Assembly (NCBI RefSeq): GCF_014764445.1 | Contig: NZ_CP061721.1 | Span: 372,001 to 436,000, forward strand | Origin: Pseudarthrobacter sp. BIM B-2242 | Lineage (GTDB): Bacteria; Actinomycetota; Actinomycetes; Actinomycetales; Micrococcaceae | Direction: 5' to 3' | Length of the DNA stretch: 64,000 nt | Notes under the pieces: generated by a model | What the model saw: only the letters and a program-made list of their open reading frames with translations | Databases searched by the model: none | Told to the model about the DNA's origin: nothing | Program-made: the position numbers and the translations under genes | Shown here: positions 23,942-32,537 of the stretch, piece by piece | Layout: each line of letters opens with the position of its first letter | How positions within the stretch are numbered: position 1 is the stretch's first letter

Positions 23942-24852
23942 TGGCGAAACGCGGCAAGTCAGGCGGCAGGAACGGCCTGCGTCCGGTCGCGGGCGTGGTG
24001 GACGTGCCGAAAGGCACCCGGCCCGACGGACCGGTGGAGGGCGTCTACTACATCGATACCGGCGACTGCCAGCTGATCGCGGACCAGGACAACTCCACCG
24101 GCTGGCTGCTGAAGATCAACGGCGTGATGAGCTCCCACATCGACCTCGCCGATCCGCTGTTCCTGGACTTTGAGTACATGCGCTGGATGGCGGCGCTGAT
24201 TGAATCGCGGTGGCCGACCAAGGCTGCGGCGCACAAGCTGCGCGGGCTCCATCTCGGCGGCGGAGCCTGCTCCCTCGCCCGTTACTTCCACGCCGCCTAC
24301 CCGGATGCGCGGCAGGTAGTGGTGGAGCTGGACGGCAAACTCGCCGAGTATGTCCGCGGCTGGTTCGACCTCCCCAAGGCGCCGCTGCTGCGCCTGCGCG
24401 TGGGCGAGGCCCGTGAGGTCACCGAGACCCTCACAGCGGACACCCGGGACTTCATCATCCGCGACGTGTTCGCCGGGTCGCTGACCCCGCGGCCGCTCAC
24501 CACGGCTGAGTTCACCGAACACATCAAGCGCGTCCTGGCGCCGGGCGGGATCTACGTGGTCAATTCCGGCGACGCCCCGGACCTGAAAAACGCCCGTGAG
24601 GACGCTGCCACCATTGCGGCCGCGTTCGAGCACACCGTCATCATCGCCGACCCCGCCATGCTTAAGGGACGCCGCTACGGCAACGTGGTGATGGCCGGCA
24701 GCGACACGCCGCTGGACGGCGATCCCCAGCTGGCCCGCAGGCTCCTGGGCGGCGCGGTCCCTGCCCACATCTGGAACGACGCCCAGGTGCGCGCCTTCGC
24801 CACCGGCTCCCCGGTCCGCCACGACCCCCAGCCTCCATCGATTGCTCCGTAA
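23941..24852 (+). CDS. Spermidine-synthase-like methyltransferase-fold protein
   Basis: The 303-residue protein resembles polyamine aminopropyltransferases: a beta N-terminal domain (GVYYIDTGDCQLIADQDN, LLKINGVMSSHIDL), then a Rossmann domain (LRGLHLGGGACSLARYF, VVVELDGKLAEYV, REAREVTETL-like acidic region, FIIRDVFAGS). The canonical Asp of the active site sits in IIRDVF. Many actinobacterial proteins of this type are annotated as spermidine synthase or SAM-dependent methyltransferase without biochemical proof. Its last codons and stop lie inside the arm of a perfect inverted repeat. Confidence 0.8.
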   Translation: MAKRGKSGGRNGLRPVAGVVDVPKGTRPDGPVEGVYYIDTGDCQLIADQDNSTGWLLKINGVMSSHIDLADPLFLDFEYMRWMAALIESRWPTKAAAHKLRGLHLGGGACSLARYFHAAYPDARQVVVELDGKLAEYVRGWFDLPKAPLLRLRVGEAREVTETLTADTRDFIIRDVFAGSLTPRPLTTAEFTEHIKRVLAPGGIYVVNSGDAPDLKNAREDAATIAAAFEHTVIIADPAMLKGRRYGNVVMAGSDTPLDGDPQLARRLLGGAVPAHIWNDAQVRAFATGSPVRHDPQPPSIAP

Positions 24853-24891
24853 AGGTCCTTTTGGAGCTGGAAAACGCCCTTTACGGAGCAA
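24842..24891. terminator. Bidirectional hairpin whose arms encode both gene ends
   Basis: TTGCTCCGTAAAGG at 24842-24855 is perfectly inverted as CCTTTACGGAGCAA at 24878-24891, with a 22-base loop that has further TTTT/AAAA pairing. The stop of the spermidine-synthase-like gene (TAA 24850-24852) and of the LysR gene (TAA 24883-24881) lie in opposite arms, so both proteins end Ala-Pro-stop from the same sequence. Confidence 0.8.
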
Positions 24892-25798
24892 CCGATGACG
24901 TTTTTCCCCTCCCGAGCAGAAACTCCCGGTGCGCGGCGGTCTGCTCGCGCAACGCCTGCACCACGGCTGCCACCGCCGGGCGGCGCATCGAGTCGGGCCG
25001 CAGCACCATCCAGTAAGGGAGCAGTTCGGCGACGTCGTCCGGGAGCAGCCGGACCAGGTCCGTGTGCAGGTCGCCCATAAAGCAGGGCAGGAACCCGATG
25101 CCGGCCCCTGCCCGGGTGGCCTCCACATGGACAAACACATTCGTTGACGTCAGGCCGTCCCGCATGGCAGGCACCAGCCGGCGCGGGGCGTCGAGGTCGT
25201 CCACCTGCAGCATCGAATCCACAAAATAGACCAGCGGGTGTTCGGTCAGTTCGGCAACGGTCGCCGGCGTCCCGTGCTCGGCGAGGTAGGCGTGCGAGGC
25301 GTACATCCCCAGCATGTACTCGCCCAACCGGACCGCTTCGGCCCGGTGGACCTGCGGCTCGCCTACCACCACCTCGATGTCCAGGCCGGAACGCTGCTGC
25401 AGGGCGCGCCGGGTCATGGTCACCACCTCCACGCTGAGCCCGGGGTGGTCGCGGCGCAGCCTTGCGACGGCCGGTGCGGCAATATAAGCGCTGAACCCGT
25501 CGGTCGCCGTCATGCGTACGACGCCGGCAACCGGGTCGGGTGCCTGGCCTGCCGGTCCCAGCGCACTCACCGCGGCCTCCACCTGTTCGGCCACCCGCAC
25601 GGCACGGGTGCCGAGCTCCGTCAGTTCCCAGCCGCCGGCGGCACGGGCCAGGACCCGGCCGCCCAACGACTTCTCCAGGGCGGCTATCCGGCGTGACACG
25701 GTGGTGTGGTTCAGTCCCAGGGCCTGCGCCGCCGTCGTAAATTTTGCGGAGCGGGACACCGCAAGCAGGACCAGCAAGTCATCAGGGTTGGTATCCAT
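24881..25798 (-). CDS. LysR family transcriptional regulator
   Basis: The protein (about 305 residues) has the LysR N-terminal winged helix-turn-helix (LLVLLAVSRSAKFTTAAQALGLNHTTVSRRIAALEKSLGG) and a C-terminal effector domain of the usual length. The ATG at 25798 begins the family N-terminus; an upstream ATG at 25837 would add 13 residues. It is divergent from the MHS-type transporter, with 129 bp between them that contain two inverted repeats, so the transporter and hydroxybutyrate dehydrogenase are its likely targets. The effector is unknown. Confidence 0.88.
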   Translation of the reverse strand: MDTNPDDLLVLLAVSRSAKFTTAAQALGLNHTTVSRRIAALEKSLGGRVLARAAGGWELTELGTRAVRVAEQVEAAVSALGPAGQAPDPVAGVVRMTATDGFSAYIAAPAVARLRRDHPGLSVEVVTMTRRALQQRSGLDIEVVVGEPQVHRAEAVRLGEYMLGMYASHAYLAEHGTPATVAELTEHPLVYFVDSMLQVDDLDAPRRLVPAMRDGLTSTNVFVHVEATRAGAGIGFLPCFMGDLHTDLVRLLPDDVAELLPYWMVLRPDSMRRPAVAAVVQALREQTAAHREFLLGRGKTSSVAP

Positions 25799-25879
25799 AT
25801 CTGCAATTGTGCACATGATAGGTGCCGCATTGGTCATTGAATGCCCATGTTTGTGCAGTAATACTCAGTGGAGCCATTA

Positions 25880-25898
25880 GTGCTGTGGATCACAGCAC
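25880..25898. promoter_or_regulatory. Perfect 19-bp palindrome upstream of the MHS transporter
   Basis: GTGCTGTG-GAT-CACAGCAC has perfect 8-bp arms and ends 30 bp before the transporter start. A smaller inverted repeat, GCATT/AATGC, is at 25827-25844. LysR proteins usually bind less perfect T-N11-A sites, so a second regulator could act here. Confidence 0.6.
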
Positions 25899-25927
25899 GT
25901 GTCAAAGTGGACACTAAGGAGAAACTC

Positions 25928-27313
25928 ATGAGCGTAGAGCAACGCTCGGCAGATAATAATGCCGCCGGCCCCGCATCCAAGGGATCCGGCCTCAAAAAAA
26001 TCGTGGCCGCCTCGATGGTGGGCACGGTGGTGGAATGGTACGAATTCTTCCTCTATGCCACCGCGGCGACCCTCGTCTTCGGAAAATACTTCTTCCCCGC
26101 CACAGGCAACGAGCTGGACGGCATCATCCAGGCGTTCATCACCTATGCCGTGGGCTTCGTGGCCCGCCCGCTCGGCGGCATCGTCTTCGGCCAGATCGGC
26201 GACAAGCTGGGCCGCAAGCCCACGCTGCAGCTGACCATCGTCATCGTCGGCGTGGCCACGTTCCTGATGGGCTGCCTCCCGGGCTTCGCCGAAATCGGCT
26301 ACCTGGCACCCACCCTCCTGGTTGCCCTGCGCTTCATCCAGGGCTTTGCGCTCGGCGGTGAATGGGGCGGCGCCGTGCTGCTCGTTGCTGAGCACAGCCC
26401 CAACAAGTCCCGTGGCTTCTGGTCCAGCTGGCCGCAGGCCGCCGTGCCTGTGGGCAACCTCCTGGCCACCCTGGTGCTGTACGTGATGTCCTCCACGCTG
26501 AGCCCCGAGGCATTCCTCAGCTGGGGCTGGCGCGTCGCATTCTGGCTCTCCGCCGTGATTGTGTTCGTTGGCTACTACATCCGCACGCACGTCACCGAAG
26601 CCCCCATCTTCCTCGAAGCGAAGGCCCTCGTGGAGAAGGAGCAGGCCGTCAGCTATGGCGTGTTCGAGGTGGTGCGGAAATACCCGAAGGGCATCCTGCA
26701 GGCCATGGGGCTGCGCTTCGCGGAGAACATCATGTACTACCTGGTGGTCAGCTTCGCAATCGTCTACCTCAAGAGCGTGCACAAGTACGACACCTCCTCG
26801 CTCCTGCTGGCACTCCTGATCGCCCACGTCATCCACTTCCTGGTCATCCCGCAGGTGGGCCGGCTCGTGGACAGCATCGGACGCAAGCCCGTCTACCTGA
26901 TCGGCGCCATCTCCGGTGCTGCCTGGCCGTTCTTCGCCTTCCCCATGTTCGATACCCGCAACGCTGTGGTGATCGTCCTCGCCGTGACCATCGGCCTGTG
27001 CCTGCACGCGTTTATGTACGCCGGCCAGCCCGCCATCATGGCCGAGCTTTTCCCCACCCGGATGCGCTACTCGGGCGTCTCGCTGGGCTCGCAGGTCACG
27101 TCCATCTTTGCCGGTTCGCTGGCTCCGCTGCTGGCTACCCAGTGGCTCAAGGACACCGGTTCCTGGGTCCCCACAGCCATCTACCTGGTGGTGGCCTGCG
27201 CCATCACCACGGCGGCAGTGCTGAGCCTGAAGGAGACCAAGGGCATCGCCCTGGAGGATGTGGACAAGGCCGACGCCGCCCGCGAGGGACTGCTCCCGGC
27301 CGGCAGCCGCTGA
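25928..27313 (+). CDS. MFS transporter, metabolite:H+ symporter (MHS) type
   Basis: The 461-residue protein has twelve predicted membrane segments and the MHS family signatures: VGTVVEWYEFFLYATAA in helix 1, a GQIGDKLGRKPTL loop between helices 2 and 3, RFIQGFALGGEWGGAVLLVAEH, and a central loop before helix 7. Relatives import small carboxylates such as ketoglutarate, shikimate, proline/betaine or citrate. AAGGAGAAACTC precedes the ATG at 25928. The hydroxybutyrate-dehydrogenase gene follows after 31 bp, which suggests uptake of 3-hydroxybutyrate or a related acid. Confidence 0.88.
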   Translation: MSVEQRSADNNAAGPASKGSGLKKIVAASMVGTVVEWYEFFLYATAATLVFGKYFFPATGNELDGIIQAFITYAVGFVARPLGGIVFGQIGDKLGRKPTLQLTIVIVGVATFLMGCLPGFAEIGYLAPTLLVALRFIQGFALGGEWGGAVLLVAEHSPNKSRGFWSSWPQAAVPVGNLLATLVLYVMSSTLSPEAFLSWGWRVAFWLSAVIVFVGYYIRTHVTEAPIFLEAKALVEKEQAVSYGVFEVVRKYPKGILQAMGLRFAENIMYYLVVSFAIVYLKSVHKYDTSSLLLALLIAHVIHFLVIPQVGRLVDSIGRKPVYLIGAISGAAWPFFAFPMFDTRNAVVIVLAVTIGLCLHAFMYAGQPAIMAELFPTRMRYSGVSLGSQVTSIFAGSLAPLLATQWLKDTGSWVPTAIYLVVACAITTAAVLSLKETKGIALEDVDKADAAREGLLPAGSR

Positions 27314-27344
27314 GCTGCTTGAGTAACTGAGGACTGGGCGAACG

Positions 27345-28106
27345 ATGGGAAGTGCGATGGAGAACAGTTTGAACGGCCGCAAGGCAGTAGTCACCGGCGG
27401 TGCCAGCGGGATCGGCGCCGCGTGTGTCAGGGAACTCGCCGCCCGCGGGGCGAAAGTGGTGGTGGCCGACGTCGATTCCGCCGGCGCTGCCGCACTCGCC
27501 GACGAAGTGGGCGGCACCTCATGGGCCGTCGACCTGCTGGATGTGGACAGGCTCGGGACCCTGAGCCTGGACTGCGACATCCTGGTGAACAACGCCGGGA
27601 TCCAGCGCATCAGCCCCATTGAGGAATTTGATCCCGTGGAGTTCCGGCGGATCATCGCCCTCATGCTGGAAGCGCCGTTCCTGCTCATCCGGGCCGCCCT
27701 GCCGCACATGTACGCCAACGGGTTTGGCCGCATCATCAACCTGTCCTCGGTGCACGGGATCCGTGCCTCCCCTTTCAAGAGCGCGTACGTATCCGCCAAG
27801 CACGGCCTGGAAGGGCTGAGCAAGGTGACGGCGCTTGAGGGCGGGGAACACGGAGTCACCTCCAACTGCGTCAACCCCGGCTACGTCCGTACGGCGCTGG
27901 TGGAGAAGCAGATTGCAGACCAGGCGAAGGTCCACGGGATCCCTGAAGCCGAGGTGCTGGCCAAGGTCATGCTCACCGAATCCGCCATCAAACGCCTGGT
28001 GGAACCGGGCGAGGTGGCATCCCTGGTTGCCTGGCTGGCGTCCGATCACGCCGGCATGGTCACCGGGGCCAGCTACACCATGGACGGCGGCTGGTCAGCC
28101 CGCTGA
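27345..28106 (+). CDS. SDR, 3-hydroxybutyrate dehydrogenase-like
   Basis: The 253-residue SDR has the cofactor loop VVTGGASGIGAACVREL, DILVNNAGIQRISPIEEFD and the active-site SSVHG...SAYVSAKHG (Ser, Tyr, Lys in place). Its C-terminus, with the ALVEKQIADQAKVHGIPE helix and MDGGWSAR ending, matches bacterial D-3-hydroxybutyrate dehydrogenases, which use a Gln/His/Lys substrate pocket. It would oxidise 3-hydroxybutyrate to acetoacetate. A second ATG at 27357 is a possible start. It is probably co-transcribed with the MHS transporter. Confidence 0.82.
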   Translation: MGSAMENSLNGRKAVVTGGASGIGAACVRELAARGAKVVVADVDSAGAAALADEVGGTSWAVDLLDVDRLGTLSLDCDILVNNAGIQRISPIEEFDPVEFRRIIALMLEAPFLLIRAALPHMYANGFGRIINLSSVHGIRASPFKSAYVSAKHGLEGLSKVTALEGGEHGVTSNCVNPGYVRTALVEKQIADQAKVHGIPEAEVLAKVMLTESAIKRLVEPGEVASLVAWLASDHAGMVTGASYTMDGGWSAR

Positions 28107-28122
28107 CCGGCCCCGTCCCTTA

Positions 28123-28171
28123 ACCACCGCCACCTGCGGCCGCTAATCCTGCGGCCTCAGGTGGCGGTGGT
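28123..28171. terminator. 21-base-stem bidirectional terminator
   Basis: ACCACCGCCACCTG at 28123-28136 is perfectly inverted at 28158-28171, and the stem continues through GGCCGC/GCGGCC after one mismatch, with a seven-base loop TAATCCT. The right arm lies inside the last codons of the convergent small gene, so it ends both transcripts. Confidence 0.75.
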
Positions 28172-28406
28172 CGTAGTAGAAGACCCCCGCCGCGGCTCCA
28201 ACCTCCACAGACGGACCGCTGCGGGACATAACAATCCCCTCGTGGCGGCCGTTGAAGGGATCGTCCCCGACGACGGCATCGCCCACCCGGTAGGGGCACC
28301 CGGGGCCGAGGGCCGCGAGGACCCGCCCCCAGGCACGGGTGATGAGCGTGGATAGTTTGACGGGCCGGCCCATGCTGGCCAGATCCTGGACATGTGCTTT
28401 CACCAT
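28143..28406 (-). CDS. Hypothetical small protein, 87 residues
   Basis: The ATG at 28406 has AAGGAG eight bases upstream, so this is very probably a real gene. Residues 1-35 look helical (VKAHVQDLASMGRPVKLSTLITRAWGRVL), and the C-terminal half looks like a small beta barrel (YRVGDAVVGDDPFNGRHEGIVMSR, VFYYDHRHLRPQD), similar in feel to KOW or SH3-like modules. I do not recognise the family. It stands alone between two convergent neighbours. Confidence 0.65.
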   Translation of the reverse strand: MVKAHVQDLASMGRPVKLSTLITRAWGRVLAALGPGCPYRVGDAVVGDDPFNGRHEGIVMSRSGPSVEVGAAAGVFYYDHRHLRPQD

Positions 28407-28630
28407 GCGAACCACTCCTTGAAGCGGCGTGGAGCCGCCCAGTGCGGGTGCGGTAGCCGGAAAGCTCCCAGCAGAGGATGGTCCTCCTATTCCTGGCTGG
28501 CACCTTACAAATACGGTAGGCGCTATTCACACCAGTCACACCAGTAACATGTACTCGTTTTTCCGCGGGGCGACTACTTAGGTTCGGCGCGGGTACTCCC
28601 GGCCTTTGACCTCGTGCATTGCTGCCGCGT

Positions 28631-29008
28631 TCAGCGCTGGCCGTTGAGGATTTCGTCGGCGTTGGTGTAGGCCCAGGCCACTAGTGGAACCAGCAGGGCA
28701 GTCAGCTCGTAGCCGCGATCCGTGAGGCTATAGTCAACGCGCGGCGGTATGACCGGCTGTGCCTTCCGCAGGACCAGGCCGTCACTCTCGAGCGTTTTCA
28801 GGGTTTGCGCGAGCATCTTCTCGCTGATCCCCTCGGCCCGGCGCCGGAGTTCGCTCCACCGCTGCTCACCCTCTGAGAGCGCAAGAAGGATCAGCACGCC
28901 CCATTTACTGGTGATGTGGTCCAGCACCGTCCGGCTCGGGCAGCCCGCCGGGAACACGCCGTCGGCAAAGGCTGCGGGCAGTTTGGCCGGAAATGCCTGG
29001 GTGTCCAT
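28631..29008 (-). CDS. HxlR family winged helix-turn-helix regulator
   Basis: The 125-residue protein has the HxlR pattern: a conserved Cys near residue 23 (CPSRTVLDHITSKWGVLIL), LSEGEQRWSELRRRAEGISEKMLAQTLKTLESDGLVLR and a C-terminal dimer helix. Family members such as YodB and HypR sense electrophiles or quinones through that Cys. It is divergent from a quinone-oxidoreductase-like gene, and the intervening 121 bp holds a 27-bp inverted repeat. This is the standard layout of a redox-sensing repressor with its detoxification target. Confidence 0.9.
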   Translation of the reverse strand: MDTQAFPAKLPAAFADGVFPAGCPSRTVLDHITSKWGVLILLALSEGEQRWSELRRRAEGISEKMLAQTLKTLESDGLVLRKAQPVIPPRVDYSLTDRGYELTALLVPLVAWAYTNADEILNGQR

Positions 29009-29029
29009 GCACCAACCTTACCAAAAGGT

Positions 29030-29056
29030 GAGTACCTTACCTCAAAGTGCGTACTC
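29030..29056. promoter_or_regulatory. Candidate HxlR operator
   Basis: GAGTAC at 29030-29035 is inverted as GTACTC at 29051-29056, with 15 bases between. A direct repeat ACCTTACC lies at its left edge (29016-29023 and 29035-29042). HxlR regulators are known to bind GTACT/AGTAC-type palindromes, and this one lies just upstream of the regulator start. Confidence 0.6.
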
Positions 29057-29129
29057 TCTTGTGGGAAGCATTCCGCGACGGGGTTGGTTGTGCAGGGTGA
29101 CCCCTTACAAATGGTGAAAGGAACCACCC

Positions 29130-29993
29130 ATGAGCATTGTCATCACCGGAGCAACCGGACAGCTTGGCCGCCACGTCGTCGAGGCGCTGCTGCAGCGCAA
29201 TGTCCCGGCCGCAGAGATCGTGGCCGCGGGCCGCTCCATCGGTAAACTGGCCGACTTCGAAGCGCGTGGCGTGCAGGTCAGGACAATGGACTACACGGAT
29301 GCCGCGTCGGTGGCGCAGGCGCTCGACGGCGCCAGCAAGGTTCTGCTGATTTCCGGCAGCGAGGTTGGCCAGCGCGTTGACCAGCACCGCACGGTCATCG
29401 AGGCTGCCAAAGCCGCCGGTGTGGAACTCATCGCCTATACAAGCATCGCCAACGCCGACAGCACCGGGATGAAGCTGGCTGCCGAGCACCAGGCAACCGA
29501 AGCCATCCTCAAGGACTCCGGCGTCCCGTTCGCCATCCTCCGCAACGGCTGGTACCTCGAAAACTACACCGAGCAGCTGCAGGGAACGCTGGCCCAGGGT
29601 GCGCTGGCAGGCAGCGCCGGTGAAGGCAAGGTCAGTGCCGCGTCCCGCCAGGACTACGCCGAAGCCGCGGCCGCCGTCCTCATCGCCGAAAACCAGGCCG
29701 GCAAGGTCTACGAACTCGGCGGCGACGAAGCCTTCACGCTCACCGAACTGGCCCAGGAGATCAGCACCGCAGCGAACCAGGACGTGGCGTACCAGGATCT
29801 TCCGGCCAGTGACTACGCCGGCCTCCTGGCCGGCTTTGGCGTTCCGCAGGCCTTCGCCGACATCCTGGCGGACTCGGACCTTGGCATCGCCCGCGGGGAC
29901 CTGCTCGTCAGCGGCTCGGACCTCCGTACCCTGATCGGCCGGCCCACCACACCCATGCCGGCCGCCGTCCGTTCGGCCCTGGCCGCCGTCTGA
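29130..29993 (+). CDS. NmrA-like SDR, NAD(P)H:quinone oxidoreductase type 2
   Basis: The 287-residue protein matches the QOR2/NmrA atypical SDR group: NADP loop IVITGATGQLGRHVVEALL, TSIANADSTGMKLAAEHQATE in the catalytic area, FAILRNGWYLENY, and the conserved YELGGDEAFTLTELA region. QOR2 enzymes reduce quinones with NADPH and protect against quinone or electrophile stress. AAAGGAAC precedes the ATG. Control by the divergent HxlR regulator is very likely. Confidence 0.88.
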   Translation: MSIVITGATGQLGRHVVEALLQRNVPAAEIVAAGRSIGKLADFEARGVQVRTMDYTDAASVAQALDGASKVLLISGSEVGQRVDQHRTVIEAAKAAGVELIAYTSIANADSTGMKLAAEHQATEAILKDSGVPFAILRNGWYLENYTEQLQGTLAQGALAGSAGEGKVSAASRQDYAEAAAAVLIAENQAGKVYELGGDEAFTLTELAQEISTAANQDVAYQDLPASDYAGLLAGFGVPQAFADILADSDLGIARGDLLVSGSDLRTLIGRPTTPMPAAVRSALAAV

Positions 29994-30006
29994 CCCACCC
30001 CCCCGC

Positions 30007-30090
30007 ACGCTCTCTCACTTAACGGGCCATTTGGGTCAACGCTCTCTCACTTCACCTGAGTGAGCGTTGACCAGGTGGCCCATGAGTGAA
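30007..30090. repeat. REP-like palindromic intergenic element
   Basis: Between two convergent genes the 14-bp ACGCTCTCTCACTT occurs twice (30007-30020 and 30039-30052). The stretch from about 30016 folds on itself: GGGCCA..GGTCAACGCTC..CTCA pairs with TGAG..GAGCGTTGACC..TGGCCC. The element is rich in GAGAG and CTCTC words unlike the flanking genes. It may be a dispersed repeat as well as a terminator. Confidence 0.6.
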
Positions 30091-30106
30091 GGGGGATTGG
30101 CGGCAA

Positions 30107-30739
30107 CTACGATTTGCTGCCGGTTAGCGCCAAGGTTCCGCCGAGGCCGATCATCATGACTCCGCCTGCGGCACTGAGGGTGAAAACGCGCTTCGGCGAC
30201 CGGGCGAACCACTGCCGTGCAGTGCCGGCGGCAAGGGCCCAAATGCTGTCGGAGACAAGCGCTATCACCAGGAACACCGCGCCCAATGTCGCAAGCTGCA
30301 GTGGAATGCTGCCGGCCTGGTAGTCAACGAACTGCGGCAGTACCGCCACGAAGAACACGATCGACTTGGGGTTTGTGGCCCCCACCAGGAAGCCCTCGCG
30401 CAGCATGCGCGAGGTGGACGACGGCGGCACCCGGCCCGCCGTCGTCGTTCCGCCCCGGTGCCGGATCGCCTGAATGCCGAGATATGCCAGGTAGGCCGCA
30501 CCGGCAAATTTGATGATGGTGAACAGCACCATCGACTGCGCCACCACGATGCCCACGCCCATGGCCACAGCGACAATTTGGGGCACCATGCCCAGGGCGT
30601 TGCCCAGCACGCTCAGGAGCCCGCCCTTGCGTCCCAGGGCGAGCGAGCGGCCGATCACAAAGAGCACGCTGGGGCCGGGGATGGCGATGAGGACCAGCGA
30701 GGCCAGGGCAAACGCCAGGAGGTTGGTGAACGGAACCAT
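30107..30739 (-). CDS. LysE family amino-acid exporter
   Basis: The 210-residue protein has six predicted membrane helices and the LysE/RhtB signature at the N-terminus (LLAFALASLVLIAIPGPSVLFVIGRSLALGRKGG) and in the middle (GFLVGATNPKSIVFFVAVLPQF). Members export amino acids or related small molecules using the proton gradient. The ATG at 30739 begins the family N-terminus; the frame is open upstream but without homology sense. The substrate is not predictable. Confidence 0.9.
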   Translation of the reverse strand: MVPFTNLLAFALASLVLIAIPGPSVLFVIGRSLALGRKGGLLSVLGNALGMVPQIVAVAMGVGIVVAQSMVLFTIIKFAGAAYLAYLGIQAIRHRGGTTTAGRVPPSSTSRMLREGFLVGATNPKSIVFFVAVLPQFVDYQAGSIPLQLATLGAVFLVIALVSDSIWALAAGTARQWFARSPKRVFTLSAAGGVMMIGLGGTLALTGSKS

Positions 30740-30779
30740 GCCTGATGATAGCCCCGGCCTCCGCCAGGGTCGACGCCGC

Positions 30780-32297
30780 CTAACTGCCGGCGGAAACCGC
30801 GGGCTCAACCACGGGCAGCGGTGAGGTCTCGTCCACCAGTTCCGCCCGGCGTCGTCCGTTCCCCTTGACCCAGAGGCGGTAGGCGATAACCAGCAGCCCC
30901 AGCCACGCCGCGCCCACGTAAAGTGCCACCCGGGTGTCCTCGAAGGCGCCCAGGACCGCGATCACCAGAGCCATAAACGCGATGGTCAGGAGGGACGCGG
31001 CCGGCCACCACGGAGAAGGAAATTCCGACGCCGGCAGGCCCTTCCGCGCGATCTCGCGTTTCATGGCCACATGGGACGCGAGGATCATGACCCACACCCA
31101 AACCGTGGCGAAGGTGGCAATCGAGGCGATCAGGAGAAAGACGTCTTCGGGAATGACGGCGTTCAGGACAACGCCCACCAGCAGGATGCCGGCCATCATC
31201 ACCACGGTCATCCACGGGACTCCGTGCCGGGAAACCTTGCCGAACACTGCCGGCGCATGGCCCTGGCCGGACAGCCCGAAGAGGATCCGGCCGGCGCCGA
31301 AAATGTCGCTGTTGATGGCGGACAGGGCTGCGGTGATCACCACGGCGTTGAGGATGTGCGGTGCCGCCGGAATGCCCAGGCCGCCGAAGATCTGCACAAA
31401 CGGGCTGCCGTTCGTGCCGATCTCGTTCCACGGGAAAAGGCTCATCAGGACGCCCAGGGTCAGGACGTAGAACAGCAGGACGCGGACCGGAACCGTGTTG
31501 ACGGCCTTGGGAATGACCTTCTTGGGGTCCGCCGCCTCGCCGGCGGTGATGCCGAGCGTTTCAATCCCGCCGAAGGCGAACATCACGACGGCGAAGGAAG
31601 CCAGCAGACCTTCAAAGCCGAACGGGAAGAAGCCTCCGTGTTCCACCAGGTTGCCCAGTCCCGGCGCCACCGTGGAGCCCCCGGCCTGGAATCCAAAGGC
31701 AATGATGGCTGCGCCGCCGGCGATCATGGCGATGATGGCCACCACCTTGATCAGCGAGAACCAGAACTCAAGTTCACCGAACACTTTGACGCTGAGCAGG
31801 TTCAATGCCCCCAGGAAGAAGATGATCGCGAGGATCCAGATCCAGCGGTCCACCTCGGGGAACCAGAAGCCCATGTAGATGCTGAACGCCGTCACATCCG
31901 CGATGGCCACAATCGCCATTTCGAAGACGTACGTCCAGCCGGTCACAAATCCCGCGAGCGGCCCGAGATAGCGGCTGGCGTACTGGCCAAACGAGCCCGA
32001 AACGGGGTGCCGGACGGCCATTTCGCCGAGGGCCCGCATCACCATAAACACCGCCGCTCCGCCGATGATGTAGGCGAGCAGGACCGCCGGGCCAGCTTTT
32101 TGGATCGCGGAGGCCGAGCCGTAGAACAGGCCGGTGCCGATGGCCGAGCCGAGTGCCATAAACCGGATGTGCCGGACGTTCAGTCCGCGGTTCAGGGTGC
32201 TGTTCAGGACGCGTCCGACGGCGGTGCCGGGCGTGGTCTTGTCCGCTGGGCTTGCGTCGGGGCTGGCATTTTCGTGCGTGGCGGCTGGTTGCTGCAT
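30780..32297 (-). CDS. Amino-acid permease, APC superfamily (AAT type)
   Basis: The 505-residue protein has twelve hydrophobic segments and the AAT signatures ([68 protein letters not shown]). Relatives include the histidine, proline, GABA and aromatic amino-acid permeases. Histidine is a reasonable guess given the hut genes 5 kb away, but no hut-type operator is visible upstream, so this remains open. An N-terminal Ser/Thr/Pro-rich extension of about 40 residues is unusual. It is divergent from the small membrane-protein/HTH operon. Confidence 0.87.
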   Translation of the reverse strand: MQQPAATHENASPDASPADKTTPGTAVGRVLNSTLNRGLNVRHIRFMALGSAIGTGLFYGSASAIQKAGPAVLLAYIIGGAAVFMVMRALGEMAVRHPVSGSFGQYASRYLGPLAGFVTGWTYVFEMAIVAIADVTAFSIYMGFWFPEVDRWIWILAIIFFLGALNLLSVKVFGELEFWFSLIKVVAIIAMIAGGAAIIAFGFQAGGSTVAPGLGNLVEHGGFFPFGFEGLLASFAVVMFAFGGIETLGITAGEAADPKKVIPKAVNTVPVRVLLFYVLTLGVLMSLFPWNEIGTNGSPFVQIFGGLGIPAAPHILNAVVITAALSAINSDIFGAGRILFGLSGQGHAPAVFGKVSRHGVPWMTVVMMAGILLVGVVLNAVIPEDVFLLIASIATFATVWVWVMILASHVAMKREIARKGLPASEFPSPWWPAASLLTIAFMALVIAVLGAFEDTRVALYVGAAWLGLLVIAYRLWVKGNGRRRAELVDETSPLPVVEPAVSAGS

Positions 32298-32445
32298 ACA
32301 AATACCTTCTCGTCATTGGGGAGGGGATCGCTAACCAGCAGACCATTTTCGCGCCGGACGTGATGAGCCTCACGGGAGCTTGGTGTCTTCCATCTCAGAC
32401 TGGGCGGCGAGGTTGACCTGCCCAACCCCGTGGTGTCGACAACTC

Positions 32446-32474
32446 TTGACATCATGTCTGGTTTTCTTTACTTT
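32446..32474 (+). promoter_or_regulatory. Promoter with an operator-like palindrome on the -35
   Basis: TTGACA at 32446-32451 and TACTTT at 32469-32474 are separated by 17 bases. The 11-bp palindrome GACATCATGTC (32448-32458) overlaps the -35, and GATGT...ACATC brackets the region just after the -10. It should drive the membrane-protein/HTH/oxidoreductase operon and may be repressed by that HTH protein. Confidence 0.65.
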
Positions 32475-32537
32475 GAGGATGTCAGCTTTGTTTTACATCA
32501 CGAGCTGTTTGCGACGGCGGATACGGCGGGAGTGAAG

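Noticed and set aside
30780..32297. Naming the amino-acid permease as the histidine permease of the hut system
   Set aside because: The family includes many specificities, the gene is 5 kb from the hut genes, and no hut-type operator is visible upstream.
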